Origin: Bacteroidota bacterium
GTDB lineage: Bacteria > Bacteroidota > Bacteroidia > AKYH767-A > OLB10
DNA: 47,275 nt
Assembly: GCA_024643795.1 (NCBI GenBank)
Contig: JAHEMF010000005.1
Span: 56,929 to 104,203 of the forward strand
Reading direction: 5' to 3'
Part shown: positions 43,201 through 47,275 of the stretch, piece after piece
Layout of the letters: the number at the start of each line of letters is the position of its first letter
How positions within the stretch are numbered: the stretch's first letter is position 1
Notes under the pieces: generated by a model
Databases searched by the model: none
Told to the model about the DNA's origin: nothing
The model's input: only the letters and a program-made list of their open reading frames with translations
Made by a program: the position numbers and the translations under genes

Positions 43201-45307
43201 CCATCCAACATGGAAAGAAAGTTCATTCATTCACAAGCCGGGGCTTACAGGCTGGTCACAGGCACATTATTCGCAATTCAAGAATGATATATTTAACAAC
43301 ATAGATTATTCCAATACAGTTGACAGTACATTCCAGTTTGTTACCAATGCATCTACTTTATTTGCCAGAAACTTTTTAACGCTGAATATTTTTGATACTC
43401 CTACGTACGAAATAAACAGCGTTGTACAGGATTACCAAACGTGCGGTGGAAACACTGCCATTCATGTTGCTGTAATTGACTCAATTACTCTTCAACCCTG
43501 GACAACTGCCGAGCATGCATTTGGAAATGTGAACACCTTTGATCCGATTACCAATCAGGGAACCTGTCGTAATAGGGCGGAAAAATATTTCATTTTTAAA
43601 CCTGTTGATTTCCAGCAGCAACCTAACCTACAGCAGCAGCAGGCATTAGAAGACATGTTGCGAGATTCAATTCCTTGTGGGAATTATATACTTATTTATA
43701 CCGTGTATGGTGGTAAGTATTCGCAATGGACACCGTCGTTGATGCAGGAGATTCTGAATCTGGGAGCTGATTCGGTTCAGTATCTTCAGGATTACCAGCC
43801 TTATATCTTCTTCACCAAGAAATGTAATACAGGATATGAGCAGGAATCTATTGGCGACAGCAGCCGCACTTATATAACTCTCAGTGCTACTATGGGTGGT
43901 AACTGGTCTAAAGGGTTTGTAAATTCCAGAACTATAGGACCAGCTTCACAATGGACATCATTCCACTGGGGGCAATCACCACTTGAGGCTGTGCCCGGGG
44001 CTGATTCTATTTACATTGATATAATAGGTATTCAGCAAACAGGTGTTGAAACACCCTTACCTAACTATCAGGGCATACCTGTAAATACTCCTGATATCAG
44101 CATCACTCCGGTAGATGCTAATGTTTTTCCAAAGCTCAAGCTACGGGCATACATGCAGGATGAACAGTTGTACACTCCTCCTCAGCTCGATCGATGGCAG
44201 ATATACTATGATGAAGTGCCTGAACTGGCGTTGAGTCCGGTAAAGTATTTCAATGTTTCTAAGGATTCAATACAGGAAGGTGATGTGATATTTGTTGAAA
44301 TGGCTGTAGAGAATATCAGTGACCGACCGATGGACTCGGTACTTGTTAATTTTTATTTTTACGATAATAACAGGGTGAGGCATCAGCTTCCCATGACTCG
44401 TTATAAGCCTTTACAACCCGGAGATACGCTGATATGTAGCACAACGTTAAGTACTGACGGATATCCGGGATCACTATCATTGTGGATAGAAGCAAACCCT
44501 GACGATGATCAGCCTGAACAATATCACTTTAACAATCTTGCTGAGATACGTTTTGAAGTGAACAAGGATATCACCAACCCGATACTTGATGTCACCTTCG
44601 ATGGTATTCATATTCTGGATGGTGACCTGATATCCGGAAAACCTAATATTCAGATACGGTTAAAGGATGAAAATAAATTCCTTGCGTTGAATGATACTTC
44701 AGACTGGCAGGTATTCCTGACCGACCCTTCAGGCGTCCAGACAAAACTCGCGTTTGAACAACTATCATGCAGCGGACCAGCAACAGATGTTATGAAATGG
44801 TGTCCGGCCAACCTTCCTGATAATACCTTCAAGATCGAATTCAATCCGCTGTTTGAAAAAGATGGAGTGTATGAACTTTATGTTCAGGCAACTGACCGCT
44901 CTTCAAATCTGTCAGGCGATAATAGGTATAGCATAACATTCGAAGTGATAAACAAATCCACCATTACGGAGGTGATCAATTATCCGAACCCATTCTCTAC
45001 TTCTACCAGGTTTGTATTCACACTTACCGGGTCAAAGATCCCCGATTATTTCAAGATCCAGATCATGACCGTTACCGGTAAGATCATAAGAGAGATAACT
45101 CAGGATGAAATTGGTCCTATCCGAGTAGGGAGAAACATCACCGATTATGCATGGGATGGCAGAGATGAGTTTGGTGACCAACTTGCCAATGGGGTGTATC
45201 TGTACAGGGTCATTACACGTATTGAGGGGTCTTCCATAGAAAAGAGAGAAACCACAGCCGACCAGTATTTCAAAAAAGGTTGGGGTAAGATGTACCTTAT
45301 GCGATAA
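40238..45307 (+). CDS. Large C25-family cysteine peptidase, PorU-like, with T9SS-type C-terminal domain
   Basis: 1689 residues. Signal peptide (1-22, GMAQ). N-terminal beta region (~23-400); C25 gingipain-like catalytic region (~410-790) with predicted catalytic H643 (IAHASG) and C673 (ANSCFVGD), 30 apart versus 33 in RgpB; a CARDB-like domain (~800-890); a region with GGNTAIHVAVIDSITLQ and DSIPCGNYILIYTVYGG resembling the interleukin-like/ILEI fold (~1065-1155, tentative); a second CARDB-like domain (~1340-1435); C-terminal FlgD-Ig/T9SS sorting-like domain (YPNPFSTSTRF, near 1581-1689). PorU proteins, the T9SS sortases, are usually about 1100-1300 residues. Could be a PorU variant or a protease cargo. 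ATGA-coupled to the PorV/PorQ-like gene. Confidence 0.88.
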   Translation: MIKRYTLAVILFMLCSLTGMAQPYGNEWINFSTNQPYSNQQYFKINVWKDGIYRITYSDLQAAAFPIGSFSPKQFQIFHEGEEQFIYVEGENDGSFDPADFIEFYGKKNDGSFDTQLYAKPEDQLNPDFSLLTDTAVYFITVNSNPLIVNRRMGNETDVNFIGYNPLPYCIYTAFTGYHQEYIESNYAQVIDPSYSAGEGWSGAKFGGSPTRTLSVPNVSTNFTAPQAIAETIVMGANNDGQPHTIGVSVNGIGTSVNFIGFEINRFMINLPPSAISSGTASFSYTVGTGVTNLNTTPFIKVTYPHNLSWGGQSGKYQEFDVPGNLAPGKSLINMTNLSVNSPRLYMFSNDTLKRVSLVGSGSNWQALIPTFGNSRSCVITDTVYSSSTGNDFYIEPVTEDPQRFARFINYQYIGDADYVIITHPLLWNKAVQYQNLRTMSGYQTLLVDVIELYNQFAYGTQKHPLSIRNFCRYALNAFNTKPEYLFLFGKSVVTHRTRFVNSNWDKNLVPTYGFPPSDLMLVSAITDSVFRPAIAVGRLSAQNETDAENYYNKMVEHEMLLSQPPQDWQKKVLHFGGGTDIQQQGIIESILSGYKHILEDTLMGANVITFLKTSSDPIQVNLSEYLQATIDSGVTLMTFIAHASGTSFDISTDLPENYRNKGRYPIVLANSCFVGDIHSPDRLISEDFLLLPEKGAIGFIAEPSVGYLEQLQVYSSNFYHQFGNYNYGGTIGNTMKYAIDTMINDPVALSNPYIFYLYKSTAMGMTLHGDPALQMTKFNLPDYKITNASVSFQPELITSDLDSFDVHVYVRNLGMATSQPFVMHIQRRFPDGGAVFEKDTVLSYIPYGDTITFRLPVDQARGVGLNLFDVYVDYYSEVAEYNENNNSALGVQLLIQSTDIIPVFPYEFSIVPNSACTLKATTSNILAPLKPYVFQIDTTDRFNSPFMKQNIISSTGGVVTWPLSFSLQPDLVYYWRVSRDSLPGDTIHPTWKESSFIHKPGLTGWSQAHYSQFKNDIFNNIDYSNTVDSTFQFVTNASTLFARNFLTLNIFDTPTYEINSVVQDYQTCGGNTAIHVAVIDSITLQPWTTAEHAFGNVNTFDPITNQGTCRNRAEKYFIFKPVDFQQQPNLQQQQALEDMLRDSIPCGNYILIYTVYGGKYSQWTPSLMQEILNLGADSVQYLQDYQPYIFFTKKCNTGYEQESIGDSSRTYITLSATMGGNWSKGFVNSRTIGPASQWTSFHWGQSPLEAVPGADSIYIDIIGIQQTGVETPLPNYQGIPVNTPDISITPVDANVFPKLKLRAYMQDEQLYTPPQLDRWQIYYDEVPELALSPVKYFNVSKDSIQEGDVIFVEMAVENISDRPMDSVLVNFYFYDNNRVRHQLPMTRYKPLQPGDTLICSTTLSTDGYPGSLSLWIEANPDDDQPEQYHFNNLAEIRFEVNKDITNPILDVTFDGIHILDGDLISGKPNIQIRLKDENKFLALNDTSDWQVFLTDPSGVQTKLAFEQLSCSGPATDVMKWCPANLPDNTFKIEFNPLFEKDGVYELYVQATDRSSNLSGDNRYSITFEVINKSTITEVINYPNPFSTSTRFVFTLTGSKIPDYFKIQIMTVTGKIIREITQDEIGPIRVGRNITDYAWDGRDEFGDQLANGVYLYRVITRIEGSSIEKRETTADQYFKKGWGKMYLMR

Positions 45308-45330
45308 GGTTATAATATCTGATAAAATAT

Positions 45331-45367
45331 ATTCCCGTCGTATAAATGGCGGGAATTTTTATTTTTA
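45331..45367 (+). terminator. Intrinsic terminator after the C25 gene
   Basis: ATTCCCGTC and GGCGGGAAT (9-bp stem with one T-G wobble, 9-nt loop region) followed by TTTTTATTTTT. The ATG at 45346 lies within the hairpin, so it is not the lnt start. Confidence 0.8.
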
Positions 45368-45372
45368 CCATA

Positions 45373-46968
45373 ATGAATATCAATATTAAGTCGGGTGTAT
45401 GGTTTTCTGTGCTCAGCGGATTGCTGCTTTGGATGTCTTGGCCAGCTGCAGGCATTGCTCCGCTGCTGTTCATTGCCCTGATTCCATTGTTGCTGGTAGG
45501 CGAAAGTTATGTTTTGCCTGATTCTTTCAGCAACAAAACATTTTTCGGACTGGTTTATCTCTCATTTTTCATATTCAACCTTCTCACTACCTGGTGGATC
45601 TATTTTGCAAGCTTGTTTGGTGTTTGCATGGCGGTGGTCTTTAATTCACTGTTCATGACGCTGGCATTTTACTTTGGGTACAGGATCAAGAAGCTTGCAC
45701 CTCACAAGTTTGGGTTTTTCCCCCTCATTGTAATCTGGATATCATTTGAGTACCTGCATATGAACTGGGATCTGTCATGGTCGTGGCTGAACCTTGGCAA
45801 CGGATTTTCAGCCTGGTATCAGATAGTGCAGTGGTATGAATATACCGGTGTGTTAGGTGGTACTTTATGGGCGTTGATGGCAAATGTGATCGGGGCATCC
45901 TCATTGGTTGCCATGTTTAATAAAGATGGTGCAAGAGCTGTTAAACTGATCAGAGTTTTTTCTTTGGTCATTCTAATACCGGTGTTGGTCTCCATATTCC
46001 GGTACATAAATTATGTAGAGGTGAATGATCCTGTTGAAATTGCAGTTATTCAACCCAACATAGATCCGTACAATGAGAAATTTTCAGGAATGTCATCATC
46101 GGAACAGTTAAATAGAATACTTGCCCTGGCCGACTCAGTAGTTGATGAGAATACAGAGTATGTTGTAGCACCTGAAACGGCACTGCCTGACGGGTTATGG
46201 GAGAATGATCTTGAAACACATCCGCATATTCAATTATTGAAAAAATTTCAGTCGAATTATCCCGGGTTAAGCTGGGTTATAGGAATGGCATCCAACTATT
46301 ATTATGAAGACAGCACAAAGAGGTCGATTACCGCACGACGTTTCACTGAGGCTCCCGGATATTACGATTCCTATAATACTGCTATTCAGATAGAACACGA
46401 TGAGCCGATACAAATACATCATAAATCGAAACTGGTACCCGGAGTGGAAAGAATGCCATACCCTGCCATTTTCAATTATCTGAGTCGGTTTGCAATAGAT
46501 CTGGGTGGTACAACGGGCAGCTTGGGTACACAAAGCTCACCATCTGTTTTTACCAACAGTAAAGGTGTAAGCATCGCTCCGGTTATATGTTATGAATCTG
46601 TATATGGCGATTACCTGACTGAATACATCAAAAAAGGGGCATCGCTCATTTTTATCATCACCAATGATGGCTGGTGGCACAACACTCCCGGTTATCGCCA
46701 GCACCTCACCTATGCATCTCTGAGAGCTATTGAGCTGAGGAGAAGCATCGCCAGATCAGCCAATACCGGTATCTCATGCTTTGTGAATCAGAGAGGAGAT
46801 ATAATCGATCGGACCTCTTGGTGGGTTCCTGCAGCCTTTAAAGGTGAACTGAACAGGAATACAACAATGACCATTTATGCGCTTACAGGAGACATTCTTG
46901 GTAAGCTAATGGTGCTTTTTTCTGTTGGAGTGGTCTTAACTGTAGTGGTATTGCGCTTTAAACGTTAA
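45373..46968 (+). CDS. lnt: Apolipoprotein N-acyltransferase
   Basis: 531 residues from the ATG at 45373 (an upstream in-frame ATG at 45346 lies inside the terminator hairpin). An inner-membrane enzyme that N-acylates the lipidated Cys of lipoproteins. Seven to eight membrane helices in the first ~210 residues and one at the C-terminus flank a nitrilase-fold domain with catalytic triad E268 (VAPETALP), K351 (HHKSKLVP) and C406 (PVICYESVYG), comparable with E267/K335/C387 in E. coli; the downstream ITNDGWW and RSANTGIS motifs are also present. Full length. Confidence 0.95.
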   Translation: MNINIKSGVWFSVLSGLLLWMSWPAAGIAPLLFIALIPLLLVGESYVLPDSFSNKTFFGLVYLSFFIFNLLTTWWIYFASLFGVCMAVVFNSLFMTLAFYFGYRIKKLAPHKFGFFPLIVIWISFEYLHMNWDLSWSWLNLGNGFSAWYQIVQWYEYTGVLGGTLWALMANVIGASSLVAMFNKDGARAVKLIRVFSLVILIPVLVSIFRYINYVEVNDPVEIAVIQPNIDPYNEKFSGMSSSEQLNRILALADSVVDENTEYVVAPETALPDGLWENDLETHPHIQLLKKFQSNYPGLSWVIGMASNYYYEDSTKRSITARRFTEAPGYYDSYNTAIQIEHDEPIQIHHKSKLVPGVERMPYPAIFNYLSRFAIDLGGTTGSLGTQSSPSVFTNSKGVSIAPVICYESVYGDYLTEYIKKGASLIFIITNDGWWHNTPGYRQHLTYASLRAIELRRSIARSANTGISCFVNQRGDIIDRTSWWVPAAFKGELNRNTTMTIYALTGDILGKLMVLFSVGVVLTVVVLRFKR

Positions 46969-47003
46969 TTGCGCTTTAGGTGGCTCGTTTGGCATGTATG
47001 TGT

Positions 47004-47275
<272 letters not shown>

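Overview
The window is about 47 kb of a Bacteroidota chromosome, with moderately low GC, dense coding and no mobile elements, tRNA, rRNA or CRISPR array visible. The phylum call rests on several independent signs: proteins with type IX secretion (T9SS) C-terminal sorting domains, a PorV/PorQ-family protein followed by a C25 (gingipain-clan) peptidase, Bacteroidota-typical families (DUF4271, DUF5686 with a carboxypeptidase-like regulatory domain, a TolB-like propeller/outer-membrane fusion), few Shine-Dalgarno sequences, and at least twelve exact copies of the Bacteroidota -7 promoter box TAnnTTTG close upstream of genes. Genus or family cannot be settled by reading.

Layout. 1-1543 (minus): start of a long secreted PKD-repeat protein that runs off the left edge. 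1638-10009: a helical-repeat protein, two small T9SS cargo proteins, rsmI, a DUF1624-type membrane acyltransferase, a glutaryl-CoA dehydrogenase-like enzyme and an M1 aminopeptidase lipoprotein. 10010-12330: DUF4271 membrane protein, hemD, a strong terminator, then rnpA-yidD. 12576-16483: an S41 C-terminal processing protease, an O-antigen ligase-like protein and a TPR protein. 16517-20244 (minus): a REC-PAS-PAS-PAS-histidine kinase, meaB and a DinB-like protein. 20346-24017: two glycosyltransferases and uvrC in an overlapping run. 24021-29560: a secreted FnIII-like protein, divergent from a 1118-residue pseudo-peptidase/propeller/outer-membrane fusion, then an M20 amidohydrolase. 29620-33702: recQ (minus), divergent from kdsD-tatC. 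33823-37404: AhpD-like protein, DUF5686 protein, lptB. 37405-37933: the only long non-coding stretch, carrying degenerate repeats. 37934-38924 (minus): purS and pssA. 39159-45307: PorV/PorQ-like protein and a 1689-residue C25 peptidase. 45373-47275: lnt and the 5' end of lpdA.

How they fit. Much of the region serves the cell envelope: LPS or surface glycan (kdsD, lptB, WaaE-like and GT4 glycosyltransferases, O-antigen ligase), lipoprotein maturation (lnt), phospholipid (pssA), Tat export, and T9SS cargo with a T9SS-associated pair. Housekeeping genes (rsmI, hemD, rnpA, yidD, uvrC, recQ, purS, lpdA) are interspersed.

No wholly new multi-gene system is evident. The items most worth a second look are the PorV/PorQ-like plus oversized C25 pair, which does not look like the canonical PorU/PorV; the inactive-peptidase/propeller/barrel fusion; a 43-nt structured repeat found twice, both times between convergent genes; a degenerate hairpin-bearing direct repeat at 37590-37749; and a perfect hairpin in the leader of the PorV/PorQ-like gene.
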